A stretch of 40,273 nucleotides of DNA from Bacteroidota bacterium (GCA_016866335.1 VGMT01000019.1:1-40273); one strand, 5' to 3'; numbered from the stretch's first letter, positions 26,001-34,341 are shown. Program-made: numbers and translations. Notes: a model not told the origin generated them from the letters alone.

Positions 26001-27535
26001 CGTGCAAAGTAGAAATTAAAAAACCGTTCATTTATGTACACCGTTTGATTTTCGGTTTGATATGAAACGATTCCCGAAATACTCATTTGAATAAGCATGT
26101 TCTCGACCTGGTCAATATTCATGCGCATAAATTTGGCTAAATCCCCTGCCTTGAATGAGGCAGGAAATTCCAGCGATTTCAATAAATTGAAAATGGGAAT
26201 AACGGGGTGGGTTTCAGCTAATCCGCGTATGGCATCCGATTCAGCGGTACTGAAATAGGAGGCCGATTTGAAAAGGGCACGGCTGTCGGCACTTCCCTTT
26301 GCCATCGCAATTCTTAAATAATCTTCGTTTGTTTTCCAATATAGAGCCTCAAAATACATGTCTAATTTATGGTAGGAATTGAAAAATGGAGTTCGGGCTG
26401 TGCCATCTCCAATCCTTAACAAGGATACCTCTTTGCTTTCTGTTAAGTACTTAAATTGAATGCCTGGGTGGAAAATAGAATCTTCCTCCAAAATCATGGT
26501 CACCGAGGCTTGGTTGCCTGAAATTTTTTCTTTGCTGATTGAAAAAGTTTTGCTCCTAAAAACCATAAATGGTTTTCCATCACGCTTAAAGGTGAGCCTA
26601 GAATATTCATCTGCAATTGATTTGGCAATAAATCGGTTCCCATAATAGGAAAATCCACCCTGATAATCTACCCCAGGTACTACATTTTCCAGTTCGAAAC
26701 GAGCTTCGTATGAGTCGAATTTAGGATACCTAGAATCTCTGTCTTCGCCGGTAGCAGTTAGTTTTTCTTCCATTTTGCCTAGCAAGGGTTCTTCAAAAAA
26801 TTCTTTTTGAACCATCCAAACGCTGTCGGCACTGTAGGAATTTCGTTTTGCGTTTATTTTGGCCGTCGATAATGTTATGTAGGCCATGTCGGCGGGCACT
26901 TCATTTCTTGTAAAATAGACCCGTCCGCCTTTCAATGTTATTATTTGTTCTAAGGGTTCAAAAACCAGAGTGCTCCCTTCCACAAGGCTAGAATCGAAAG
27001 AAGTTGCCACCGAAAGCAAGCATCGGCTGCATTCCAGTTTTGGTTTTCCTTGGTCTTCGAAAAAACGAAAATCGCCCTCTGCTCGCCAGGCATGACCTGA
27101 AGATTTGTAAAGGGTATGATTAACAAAAAATCCTTCTCCAAAATCCAACAATTCTTGGATCGAGGTGGGCGAAGCTTTTTGTGTGGTTTTTCGAACCAGT
27201 CCCAAATAGTCAAAATAGGGCTTTAGTTCCCCCTTCCAGCTATCTAATGCCAATACAGATTTCATTAATGCTTGGTAATGGGTTGCCCTCATTTTCTTGC
27301 GCATTAGAACCTTGGTTGCCTCTTTAAGGGAATCTTCAACGGCGGAAAATGTGGCCGATTCAAAAAAATCCTCGTTGTCTTTAAATGCGGATTTCCATTC
27401 TTTGCTAGAGGCCCCATCATCCATTAAATCAAGGTAGAATTTTAAAAAATCGCCACGTTGCTCGGGTAGAGTTTGACCGAAAGCCAAACTGCTGATGATC
27501 AAACTCAATCCCAGAAAAATCTGCCTAATATTCAT
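23051..27535 (-). CDS. Giant secreted beta-rich protein, unknown function
   Basis: This 1494-residue protein begins with a signal peptide (MNIRQIFLGLSLIISSLAFGQ). I do not recognise a named domain. A helical N-terminal part (about 20-120) is followed by long stretches of short beta strands with repeated small-scale patterns (FKLD/TLTPKGLTGDGKMDFG, RFKIDLNNVDSVKI), suggesting an extended beta-helix or beta-solenoid like those of lipid-bridge or OstA-type proteins. A segment near 460-500 (DLAKFMRMNIDQVENMLIQM then SGIVSYQTENQTVYI) resembles a winged-helix fold inside an exported protein. It lies 4 nt after prmA and overlaps plsY by 8 nt, so it is probably made with phospholipid-synthesis enzymes. 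Function is open. Confidence 0.75.
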   Translation of the reverse strand: MNIRQIFLGLSLIISSLAFGQTLPEQRGDFLKFYLDLMDDGASSKEWKSAFKDNEDFFESATFSAVEDSLKEATKVLMRKKMRATHYQALMKSVLALDSWKGELKPYFDYLGLVRKTTQKASPTSIQELLDFGEGFFVNHTLYKSSGHAWRAEGDFRFFEDQGKPKLECSRCLLSVATSFDSSLVEGSTLVFEPLEQIITLKGGRVYFTRNEVPADMAYITLSTAKINAKRNSYSADSVWMVQKEFFEEPLLGKMEEKLTATGEDRDSRYPKFDSYEARFELENVVPGVDYQGGFSYYGNRFIAKSIADEYSRLTFKRDGKPFMVFRSKTFSISKEKISGNQASVTMILEEDSIFHPGIQFKYLTESKEVSLLRIGDGTARTPFFNSYHKLDMYFEALYWKTNEDYLRIAMAKGSADSRALFKSASYFSTAESDAIRGLAETHPVIPIFNLLKSLEFPASFKAGDLAKFMRMNIDQVENMLIQMSISGIVSYQTENQTVYINERFFNFYFARTGQRDYDVLAFESIINKDNARLSLLDFRLDLFGVSRFSVSDSQSVFIYPAEQLVQVKKNRDLSFSGTIEAGKFGIYGKTFEFNYDRFKIDLNNVDSVKIAVQSFEAAAAGTNDIRFVKTVIERLKGELLIDDPGNKSGAKGLPEYPRLISHKDSYTYYDRPEIEKGVYNRNEVFFKIAPFTLDSLDNFRTEQIQLKGDFHSGIFPVLDEKLSIQTDYSLGFQRFLKPEGLPAYGGKGQFYDTLQLSHKGIRGAGKLKYLTSNIWSHDFVFYPDSTNTMAYKFGIDKSKGPIETPDVKALDVYVHWEPNNDLLEVSNSDKPLEMYEGESAMSGQLTLTPKGLTGDGKMDFGTAEMESSIFNYKANDFKTDTTSFALKDETINNDTANVGLKTDNVKADVTFEGRKGILKSNSAESHVEFPMNNFKAYMEELEWFMDRNEVDMNSSKVDELGLKGALFVSTTPGMDSLAFAAPIAKFVMKTKTIFCEGVEYIDVADARIKPGDKKVTIQKGAELDPLTNATVWVGKEMQTHVLTKADVRIFTSHDYNGTADYTYVDEMGTGQLIHFASVLSQNDITYASGKVEQISNFTMSPHFAFKGGVELQGNDPLLTFTGFTKIIHPCSNLINEWLNFESKIDPKDIMIPIGDNPKNDDDLPLFNGFLFASDSTGLYPAIFTKKKRFTDYEVLKVPGYLKYDRRNKEFRVGSKEKLADRNLSGPYLSFNTMNCTSYGEGRMDLGSKMGQVELKAAGHILYFPDSDSTELNLTLSINFPFPNELKKIMGNSFENLGGSSLDLKDEETVKYLTDMLDSTTSEKAFAGIKEDGKFKRLPKEFDRTLVFNKVKLSWWKRDKALQYSGESGLVVYDGEQILKPLNIMMELNRKPSGDLFSLLLIPEENKEFYFQYKAGTMQVYSSIKEFQQTLMALDAKDRQFTEKKGGTLTVIPSSKRRSDRFKSLFVAVDGLPSDLSPEQETQPDPASQPPANE

Positions 27536-27539
27536 GGGT

Positions 27540-28370
27540 TTAATTCCTTTTTTGAAGGGCTAAGCATACCCAGCCTTCTTTTATTTGTTTGAATGTAATT
27601 AAAAAACCGCAGTTTTCGGCTCCTTGCATCAACGTTTGAACTTGGTTTTCTAATATACCCGAAATTAGAATTTCTCCATCTGGATTAAGCAGCCTGAACA
27701 TTTCAGGAAGTTTTTCATTGATTACGTTCAAATGGATGTTCGCGGCAATGAGATCGAAACGGCCATCGGGTAGGTTTGATGAACATACAATATGGAACCT
27801 GCCTGATCCTGATTTTTCTGATTCAATATGCCTTTTTGCCGTTTTTACTGCTCGCTCATCGTTGTCGACGGCGGTTACATGAGAGGCTCCAAAACGAAGC
27901 ATTATCATAGCTAAAATCCCCGTTCCGGTTCCAAAATCTAGACAAGTTTTGCCAGCACTTCGGGTGTGAAGGGCCTCCGCCATTAAAAAGGTGGTCGGGT
28001 GATGGCCTGTACCAAAGGACATATCTGGTTCCAATTCAAATTCTTCCCTGTTGCTTTTATTTTTTTCATGAAATGGGGCCCTGATTCGAATCGCATCTCC
28101 AATATCAAGCATTGGATAGGAAGATTCCCAGGCTGCATTCCAATTCTGTTCTGGGGTACATTCGCTTGTCCATTCGAGTTCTGCTGGTAGGGCATGGATC
28201 AGCTCCGAAATTTTCGATTCCGCACCTTTTTTCAATGGACGAGAAGCAACAACCCAACCTTTTCCTTCTTCAAGAAATCCATCAAAGCCTTCTTCAGCCA
28301 ACAATGCCATAATGACTTCCGTCATTTCAGGCGGCAGAACCCTGTACCTAAGTGTTTCAAAGTGCCTCAT
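27540..28370 (-). CDS. prmA: Ribosomal protein L11 methyltransferase PrmA
   Basis: PrmA trimethylates ribosomal protein L11 using S-adenosylmethionine. The 276-residue protein has a typical small N-terminal substrate-binding domain, then FGTGHHPTTFLMAEAL, the SAM-binding motif CLDFGTGTGILAMIMLRFGA with TAVDND after it, and the NIHLNVI motif (DLIAANIHLNVI). Its length fits the family. The ATG overlaps the tpiA stop by 4 nt (ATGA), and the giant gene begins 4 nt downstream. Confidence 0.95.
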   Translation of the reverse strand: MRHFETLRYRVLPPEMTEVIMALLAEEGFDGFLEEGKGWVVASRPLKKGAESKISELIHALPAELEWTSECTPEQNWNAAWESSYPMLDIGDAIRIRAPFHEKNKSNREEFELEPDMSFGTGHHPTTFLMAEALHTRSAGKTCLDFGTGTGILAMIMLRFGASHVTAVDNDERAVKTAKRHIESEKSGSGRFHIVCSSNLPDGRFDLIAANIHLNVINEKLPEMFRLLNPDGEILISGILENQVQTLMQGAENCGFLITFKQIKEGWVCLALQKRN

Positions 28371-29122
28371 TTCGGAAAATGCCGAGCAATTTGCAAAAAG
28401 GCTTCAGCATTAAGGGCTGCACCCCCTATTAAACCTCCATCAATGTCAGGTTGGCTCAAAAGTTCTTCTGCATTTTCAGGTTTCATACTTCCCCCATACA
28501 AGATTCGAGTTGCTAATGCTTGGGTATCGCCTACATACCTTTTCCAAACATCTCGAATGAAAGAATGAGCCTCTTGTGCTTGCTCTGCACTGGCCGTTTT
28601 ACCAGTGCCTATGGCCCAAACGGGTTCATATGCTAAAACTACCTCTTGCGTTATGCGCTTAAATTGGCCTAAAACTTCATTGATTTGATTTTCCAGAACC
28701 TGATTTGTTAACCCCTTTTCTCTCTGCTCCCACGTTTCTCCAACGCAAAATATGGGTATGCAATTTGACCCATGCAAATGGACCACCTTCCCAATTAATT
28801 CTTCCGCACTCTCCTTAAAATATTGCCTACGTTCGCTGTGTCCAACCAAAACGTATCGACAGCCCAACTCTTTTAACATTTCTACGCTAATTTCGCCAGT
28901 ATAGGCCCCATTTAAAGCGTGGCTGCAATTTTGAGCACCCACCTGAATGTCTCCCAAATTTAGCATTCCTGCCAAATGGGTGTAGGGAGGCAAAACCAAC
29001 CATTCTAAGGTCTCAGAAAAGCCTCCTTTTTTTTTCCCTTCAAGTAGTTCCTTGTACAATTTTATTCCCTCGGATGGGCTGGTGTTCATTTTCCAGTTTC
29101 CTGCAAGCAGCGGACGTTTCAT
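28367..29122 (-). CDS. tpiA: Triose-phosphate isomerase
   Basis: TpiA interconverts dihydroxyacetone phosphate and glyceraldehyde-3-phosphate in glycolysis and gluconeogenesis. The 251-residue product has every active-site motif: GNWKMNTS (Asn and catalytic Lys), YVLVGHSERR (electrophilic His), LAYEPVWAIGTGKTAS (catalytic Glu and start of loop 6), YGGSMKPEN and DGGLIGGAAL (phosphate binding). It is the first gene of the ten-gene minus-strand cluster, with a promoter-like -7 box upstream, and couples into prmA by an ATGA overlap. Confidence 0.98.
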   Translation of the reverse strand: MKRPLLAGNWKMNTSPSEGIKLYKELLEGKKKGGFSETLEWLVLPPYTHLAGMLNLGDIQVGAQNCSHALNGAYTGEISVEMLKELGCRYVLVGHSERRQYFKESAEELIGKVVHLHGSNCIPIFCVGETWEQREKGLTNQVLENQINEVLGQFKRITQEVVLAYEPVWAIGTGKTASAEQAQEAHSFIRDVWKRYVGDTQALATRILYGGSMKPENAEELLSQPDIDGGLIGGAALNAEAFLQIARHFPK

Positions 29123-29354
29123 TCAACAGCAGATTGGTTGCTCAAAGGTATGATTTCAATAGTATTATTTGAATTTATCCCGATAGACCAATTGGGAATT
29201 CAACCTAAAATTTAAAAATAGAGCGAAACTTGAATTTGGGGGCTTGCTACAAGGGGAATTTAGGTCGGAAAAAGGACAAAATTAGAGGAGGCATGGTATA
29301 ATTATCCTTGAAGGCATTCAGGAAACCTCATTCAAGTGGATTTTTCAGATCTGC
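29123..29354. other. Intergenic gap holding the tpiA leader
   Basis: No gene is visible in these 232 nt. They hold the 3' end of the aldo/keto-reductase run and the upstream region of tpiA. On the minus strand, 29150-29143 reads TACCTTTG, a perfect -7 box about 20 nt before the tpiA ATG; no convincing -33 box was found at 19-20 nt. The GC-rich repeat found after other operons is absent here. Confidence 0.5.
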
Positions 29355-29693
29355 TTAACCTCTTAAGGCGGTTACAATCGCTCCTGTTAGGGCTACGGCT
29401 AGGGCCGAAAAAAAAATGCCCATCAGAAAAAGTCGCAGAGGCCGGTCGGCAATTAGGTACGATTTGGATGCTGCTTTTACCTGAGCATTGCAATCGAATG
29501 CTTTGTCAAAATCGGTTTTTGGAATACTAACCAACCAAACTCCTGTCTTTTCTCGGTGTTCAATATGCGCATCGATTCCCGCCTCTTGGCTTCGGTGCAG
29601 CATTTGTTCAGCCTCATTTTGCTGAAGGTATACGAACATTTTTCGATGTTTGTTTTTTGGATCGGTGCCGTAATTCAAGTAACCAAATTTCAT
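29355..29693 (-). CDS. Small tail-anchored membrane protein, unknown
   Basis: This 112-residue protein from ATG 29693 overlaps the thioesterase stop by 4 nt (ATGA), which decides this start over an upstream frame at 29789. Residues 1-85 are soluble and charged (NKHRKMFVYLQQNEAEQMLH, then VWLVSIPKTDFDKAF). Residues about 89-110 form one C-terminal membrane segment (LFLMGIFFSALAVALTGAIV). The soluble part is somewhat like small DUF2007-type signal-transducing domains but I cannot assign it. It is probably cotranslated with the thioesterase and the aldo/keto reductase. Confidence 0.7.
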   Translation of the reverse strand: MKFGYLNYGTDPKNKHRKMFVYLQQNEAEQMLHRSQEAGIDAHIEHREKTGVWLVSIPKTDFDKAFDCNAQVKAASKSYLIADRPLRLFLMGIFFSALAVALTGAIVTALRG

Positions 29694-30115
29694 GAGGAGA
29701 AGGTATTTCGAAAGGCTTGGGGCATGGTGGCTAATTTCCGGGTTTGGTAGTCCATAAAGGCCATCCCTATTTGCCCGCTGCCTACCCATTCCATTGAATC
29801 TGCTTCATAAAATCCATACACCAAAGTAAAACTGCTCATGCCCAAATCGGCCACCGCCAATTTAATTAGCAAGTTGTTGCCATAAAAAACCTCGCGGCGA
29901 AACCGTATTGATGCATCCGACATGATTAATCCTACTCCTTCTAAATTCATCTCAGACCAGCCATGAATGTGAAGCCATTGTACCCTTGCCTCATGCATGT
30001 AGGCTAAAAAATGCTGGTTCCCCACATGCCCTCCATAATTCAAGTCGGTAATTCGTACGGCTACTCTAGTTTCAAAATGCCAGTCATTCGGCAAATCAAT
30101 CTTTATACGCGACAT
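29690..30115 (-). CDS. Hot-dog fold acyl-CoA thioesterase
   Basis: This 141-residue protein has the single hot-dog domain of the 4-hydroxybenzoyl-CoA thioesterase group. The core motif VRITDLNYGGHVGNQHFLAY contains the Asp and the helix typical of this family, and RFRREVFYGNNLLIKL and FMDYQTRKLATMP follow the fold's strand pattern. The substrate acyl-CoA is unknown. It starts 3 nt after the aldo/keto reductase gene and is coupled to the small membrane protein by an ATGA overlap. Confidence 0.87.
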   Translation of the reverse strand: MSRIKIDLPNDWHFETRVAVRITDLNYGGHVGNQHFLAYMHEARVQWLHIHGWSEMNLEGVGLIMSDASIRFRREVFYGNNLLIKLAVADLGMSSFTLVYGFYEADSMEWVGSGQIGMAFMDYQTRKLATMPQAFRNTFSS

Positions 30116-30118
30116 AAT

Positions 30119-31168
30119 TTAAGGGTTTTGACGGTAGAGTGGGGGTGTTGGGTATTGGTTGTACTGTGGGCCAAATTGAAGCTGTCGAACCAAATCGCCC
30201 CTTAAAAAATCATGCGGGAATCCATATGAAATAGCCGATGCTTTGTCCAGTTCTGCCAAAACATCTTCGGGAATTTTCAGTGCCATGCCTTGAAGGGATT
30301 GTTCTAGTTGTTCGGCGTTTCGAGCACCCACTATGGGAATGAGTTTTCCGGGTGCCTGCAGTGTCCAAGCTAGGGCTAAACTAATGGGCTGAACCCCTAA
30401 TCTTGCTGCCAATTCAACCACAGTTTGGGTCAACAGATTGGCTCTGGCGCTTCGACGCAGGCTATTTTCAGGTACTCGTCCCCCTTCACCTTTTAGATAC
30501 TTCCCGCTAAAAGCACCACCCGCAAGGGTTCCCCAAGCCAAAACGGGAACGCCATAATGCGCAGCAGCGGGCAACATGTCGCGTTCCATGTCGCGGGTTA
30601 ATAGGCTGTATTCACCCTGAAGGGCAACCGGCTGAGCATAATGCCTTTCGCGGGCTATACTCATGCAGGCTGAAAATACCCACGCAGGAATATCGGATAA
30701 GGCAATGTGTAAAACCTTACCTGATTGCACCAACAGGTTTAAATTGTACATCAACTCTTCTGGTTCTACAGAAAAATCCCAAGCATGCAGGTAAAAAAGG
30801 TCCACATAATCCATACCAAGACGTTTTAAACTGGCATCAAGGGATTGCACCATGTTTTTTCTATGGTTGCCTCCGTCGTTTGGTTTTCCATCAAGAGTCC
30901 GCAATGAAAATTTGGTGGCCACTACTACCAGTTCGCGAACCGCAAATTCACGAATTAGTTCCCCTAATATTCGCTCGCTACTGCCTTCGGTATAGCGGTT
31001 TGCCGTATCGAAAAAATTGCCGCCTATTTTCAAAAAAGCTTCGAAAAGGCGGCGAGATTCACTATGGTCTGCCCCGTAACCCCATTCCGTGCCAAAGGTC
31101 ATGGTTCCTAAGCAAACGTTGGAAACCCGCATGCCAGATTTCCCTAATAAAATTGAGGCTAATTCCAT
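30119..31168 (-). CDS. Aldo/keto reductase
   Basis: This 349-residue NAD(P)H-dependent oxidoreductase has the TIM-barrel pattern of aldo/keto reductases. The catalytic tetrad is visible: Asp and Tyr in FFDTANRYTEGSSERILG, Lys in VVATKFSLRT and His in DLFYLHAWD. The C-terminal cofactor region IPIVGARNAEQLEQSL is also typical. Substrate unknown. A box resembling TAnnTTTG (TACCTTTA, 31180-31173 on the minus strand) lies only 4 nt before the ATG, with TTTC 19 nt further up, so the message may be nearly leaderless. Confidence 0.9.
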   Translation of the reverse strand: MELASILLGKSGMRVSNVCLGTMTFGTEWGYGADHSESRRLFEAFLKIGGNFFDTANRYTEGSSERILGELIREFAVRELVVVATKFSLRTLDGKPNDGGNHRKNMVQSLDASLKRLGMDYVDLFYLHAWDFSVEPEELMYNLNLLVQSGKVLHIALSDIPAWVFSACMSIARERHYAQPVALQGEYSLLTRDMERDMLPAAAHYGVPVLAWGTLAGGAFSGKYLKGEGGRVPENSLRRSARANLLTQTVVELAARLGVQPISLALAWTLQAPGKLIPIVGARNAEQLEQSLQGMALKIPEDVLAELDKASAISYGFPHDFLRGDLVRQLQFGPQYNQYPTPPLYRQNP

Positions 31169-31172
31169 GGAA

Positions 31173-31203
31173 TAAAGGTATAGAAAAGCGAGATGTGTGG
31201 AAA
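31173..31203 (-). promoter_or_regulatory. Putative promoter of the aldo/keto reductase run
   Basis: On the minus strand, TTTC (31203-31200), a 19-nt spacer and TACCTTTA (31180-31173) resemble the Bacteroidota promoter with one mismatch per box. The gene's ATG follows 4 nt later. Confidence 0.4.
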
Positions 31204-31305
31204 AGGCTAAGCCTAATTATTGGATTTTAGGGCTGCACTAAATATATTTCCCTCGCTTTAAGTTCTGCTCCTTGACAAGCTCCTGCCGTTCAAGTAACTT
31301 GCTGA

Positions 31306-31677
31306 ATGAACGAAACAAAAACGAAAGATCCTCGAAAACAAACCGGCGCCACAGGCGAAAATTTGGCTAAGGTTTTTTTGGAGAGCAAAGGCTACCGTTG
31401 TTTGCATCAAAATTGGTCTCTAGGCAGGGGAGACATCGATTTGATTATGGAATTAGATGAAACCCTAGTCTTTGTTGAAGTGAAAACCCGCTCGGCTCTT
31501 GTACCTATGGAAGATATGGGCCCTAGCAAAAGGCAGATTACCCATTTGCTTGAATTGGCGGAACGTTATTTGGAAAAATTCCCTCCTAAGGCCGAGGTAC
31601 GGTTTGATTTAGTTTTCGTGAGCAGTCGATTCGGTAGAGCAGATATCATTCATATTGAGCATGGCCTTTCGGGTTGA
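31306..31677 (+). CDS. YraN family putative endonuclease
   Basis: This 123-residue UPF0102/YraN protein has a restriction-endonuclease-like core: TGATGENLAKVFLESKGY, LGRGDIDLIMEL and LVFVEVKTR, giving the E...D...EVK active-site pattern. Family members are implicated in nucleic-acid processing but poorly defined. The last 69 nt overlap, on the opposite strand, the 3' end of truB. A weak promoter-like pattern (CTTG, 20 nt, TAACTTGC at 31295-31302) ends 3 nt before the ATG. Confidence 0.9.
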   Translation: MNETKTKDPRKQTGATGENLAKVFLESKGYRCLHQNWSLGRGDIDLIMELDETLVFVEVKTRSALVPMEDMGPSKRQITHLLELAERYLEKFPPKAEVRFDLVFVSSRFGRADIIHIEHGLSG

Positions 31678-32361
31678 TTGTACCAGCTCTCGAAATCCGT
31701 CCATGGTGTATGCCCCCTGAAGCGTAAATCCACCCGAACGGGTTCGTGTCAATCCACTTAAATACGCTCCACAACCCCATTTTTGTCCTAAATCATGGGC
31801 TAAACTTCGAATGTAGGTGCCTTTGCTGCAAACCACCCTAAATCGAAGCACAGGAGCCTCAAAACTTAACATTTCAAGCTCTGAAATGTCTATGGAATTG
31901 GGCAATAAGCGTACTTCTTTTCCTTTTCGAGCCGATTTGTAGGCACGTTTTCCGTTAATTTTTTTTGCTGAAAACACCGGGGGCGTTTGCCATTGTTCGC
32001 CTTTGAAAGATTCAAGGGTTGCTAAAACTTCCTCTTGAGTCGGCATTTCAACTCCCTCAAGTATACTCACCTCGGTTTCTAAATCATAGCTAGCCGTGGT
32101 ACCTCCAAGGGTTATTTCAGCAATGTATTCTTTTTCGGCACCAGAATGGTCTGCCGCTTGACGGGTGGCCTTGCCCGTGCAAATGACCATAACCCCTTCT
32201 GCCAGGGGGTCTAATGTCCCAGCATGCCCAACTTTGATGCGGGGTTTACCTCGGTCGGTTATTACACCACGAACAAACCGAACCAGTCCAAATGAGCTCA
32301 TTCTATAAGGTTTATTGAAAACCAAAATCGCTCCTTCCCTAAAATAGGAATCTGTTAACAT
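31609..32361 (-). CDS. truB: tRNA pseudouridine(55) synthase TruB
   Basis: TruB makes pseudouridine 55 in the T-loop of tRNAs. The 250-residue product begins at ATG 32361; the longer frame to 32415 would overlap the divergent protease gene. Motifs are FNKPYRMSSFGLVRFVRG, the catalytic Asp in GHAGTLDPLAEGVMVICTGKATR (shown in part), KEYIAEITLGGTTASYDLE and CSKGTYIRSLAHDLG. The C-terminal 23 residues are encoded antisense to yraN. Both protein ends look normal for their families, so the overlap appears genuine. Confidence 0.95.
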   Translation of the reverse strand: MLTDSYFREGAILVFNKPYRMSSFGLVRFVRGVITDRGKPRIKVGHAGTLDPLAEGVMVICTGKATRQAADHSGAEKEYIAEITLGGTTASYDLETEVSILEGVEMPTQEEVLATLESFKGEQWQTPPVFSAKKINGKRAYKSARKGKEVRLLPNSIDISELEMLSFEAPVLRFRVVCSKGTYIRSLAHDLGQKWGCGAYLSGLTRTRSGGFTLQGAYTMDGFRELVQSTRKAMLNMNDICSTESTAHEN

Positions 32362-32390
32362 GGCGTAAAGATAAGGTATGCAACAATCTC

Positions 32391-32398
32391 TATCTTTG
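32391..32398 (+). promoter_or_regulatory. Putative -7 box of the M48 protease gene
   Basis: TATCTTTG matches TAnnTTTG and lies 15 nt before the ATG at 32414, in the short divergent gap with truB. No TTTG stands at the expected distance upstream. Confidence 0.4.
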
Positions 32399-32413
32399 AG
32401 CGGTCTTTTTTCC

Positions 32414-34267
32414 ATGCAAATTAAGGTGTGTAGGTTTTTTTTGAGCGTTTTCTTTTACCTAGCCTTTTATGGCTCCTCAATGGCTCAAGCATCCGGGCCT
32501 TGCATGAAAAAGGCAGCCAATGGATTGGTTGAGCGCCCCTTGCTGGAAGTATATAATCCTGTACTTCAAATTGAATTGGAATCCATTTTTAAGGGTATTC
32601 AAATTCAAAGCAAATATGCGGCCCCTGTTCAAATCCGCGTTTTGGCGGCGGGTGAAAAAACCATTTACACCGAAGCACATGGGGATATTTCCATTAGCAT
32701 TGGTTTTATTCAGGCTTGCCTTCACAAGGCTGAACTGGCTTTTGTGCTTGCCCATGAATTGGCGCATTTAGAATTGAGACACTCTTATGCAAAATCACAT
32801 TATTCTTCAATTTTTTCTGAAAATGAGGTGTATATTGAAAAGGAAGCCGATAAACGGGCCTTAGAGTTGGTCAAGGCTGCCGGTTATTCTAGCTATTCAG
32901 CCAATGCCTCCTTTGCGTTATTTACTGACCAAAACGCAAATTTCAAGCCTATTCCTAGTCGTTTTTTCCCAACAGGAATGGCCCAAGTTGAAAACCAGTT
33001 ACCCAATCTGCCAAACCTACCTTACGATGGGTTGTATGAAGAACGCCAAGCTATTGCAGAACGAATGAAGTTGCTTGCATCGCGCAATTCCAAGATCCCT
33101 ACAACCCCGTTGGATTCCCTTCGGTTACCCAAAGAATTTATTCATCAGGCTAATTTGGAGCTTATTCAAACTTACCTAATGGAGGCGAAGCCCATCCGTG
33201 CTTTGCAAATTTGGTTGTCTGATTCTGTTTTAGATCTTCAAATGGAGCGCCTTAAGGCCCTCATTGTATTGCAATTGGCAAGCCAAAAGAATGCCATGGC
33301 ATTGCCTATGCCCCATGGAATGGGAAACCGTGAACTTCATCAACTGGAATCTGTTTTTTTTCGGTGGACGCCCAAGGAAGTTTCAGCCTGGGCGCTTCGA
33401 CACATGTTTGATGCGCTGGTTCGATTCCCTCAAGATTCAGCATTATTAAGACCTCTTGCCGAATCGATCGCGCTACAGTTTACCTTTAACGGAAAGCAAT
33501 CTTGGAATGCTTTTTCAAGGGTTCCTTTTAATACTAAAAAGTACTTTTTATTAATCGATAGCCTTCATAAAGTTCAACGTCGCAGCGATTGGGCTGCCTG
33601 GAAAAGGCTTGCCCTAACAGAAAAGCTCAGCAATCAATTGGAGTTTCCTGTATTTTATCAGGCAGCTGAAATGCTCGACTCCGATTGGTTTTTAGAACTA
33701 AAATCTGGCTATCAATCTTTTTCGCCTCGCAATCCAACCAAAACCTTAGATTGGTTTTCGGGCCGTGGAGGTTTGCATCCTTCCCTGCTTTTGGGTACCC
33801 AATGGTTGCCAATGGACAACTCAATGCTAACCGGAGCCCATACGAACCCGTCTGAAAAAAAGTATGCATTGAGCAATTCTCCTAAAAGAGCTGAAGGTAG
33901 CCGCCTTATTTGTTCGGATAAAAAAAAGCTATGGGATTTGTGCTTTGCTCTGGTAGCCAATCCATCGGTGGAGCAAATTCCTGCGAACCACCTAGAAATT
34001 TTGAAAATCCGAAAAGAACTTGGGGTTCGATATCTGGCCGTTTTGGTTCGGAATTCGATGTCCGAGAACAGCTCGGCAAGCCAACCCTACATGGTATGGC
34101 TGCCCTCGGTTAAAGAACATTTGGCCGACCTGCCCGAAAGCAAAACCAATGTATGGGTTGTTTTTATAGATTTGGCGAACTACTCCATTCGTTTTTATCT
34201 TCCCTTAAATTCTACCAAAACTTTAGAGAATCCGTGGGATTACGCGGCAGAAAAATGGCCCTTCTAA
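32414..34267 (+). CDS. Secreted M48-like zinc metalloprotease with long unknown tail
   Basis: This 617-residue protein starts at ATG 32414 with a signal peptide (KVCRFFLSVFFYLAFYGSSMAQ); the upstream start at 32378 would extend into the truB leader. The zinc motif HELAH spans residues 114-118 and a third ligand Glu144 lies in IEKEADKRALE, as in the M48 (HtpX/Oma1/BepA) family. Unlike the usual M48 proteins it lacks clear membrane helices. About 430 residues follow with helical and mixed segments that I cannot assign; some early parts look TPR-like (QANLELIQTYLMEAKPIRAL). BepA-type periplasmic quality control is a plausible analogy only. Confidence 0.8.
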   Translation: MQIKVCRFFLSVFFYLAFYGSSMAQASGPCMKKAANGLVERPLLEVYNPVLQIELESIFKGIQIQSKYAAPVQIRVLAAGEKTIYTEAHGDISISIGFIQACLHKAELAFVLAHELAHLELRHSYAKSHYSSIFSENEVYIEKEADKRALELVKAAGYSSYSANASFALFTDQNANFKPIPSRFFPTGMAQVENQLPNLPNLPYDGLYEERQAIAERMKLLASRNSKIPTTPLDSLRLPKEFIHQANLELIQTYLMEAKPIRALQIWLSDSVLDLQMERLKALIVLQLASQKNAMALPMPHGMGNRELHQLESVFFRWTPKEVSAWALRHMFDALVRFPQDSALLRPLAESIALQFTFNGKQSWNAFSRVPFNTKKYFLLIDSLHKVQRRSDWAAWKRLALTEKLSNQLEFPVFYQAAEMLDSDWFLELKSGYQSFSPRNPTKTLDWFSGRGGLHPSLLLGTQWLPMDNSMLTGAHTNPSEKKYALSNSPKRAEGSRLICSDKKKLWDLCFALVANPSVEQIPANHLEILKIRKELGVRYLAVLVRNSMSENSSASQPYMVWLPSVKEHLADLPESKTNVWVVFIDLANYSIRFYLPLNSTKTLENPWDYAAEKWPF

Positions 34268-34341
34268 CCAATCGATGATACCAAGGTATTTCTCGGCTCT
34301 TTTTTTTTAATTTCAATCTTCAATCTTTAGCAATTTTTACC

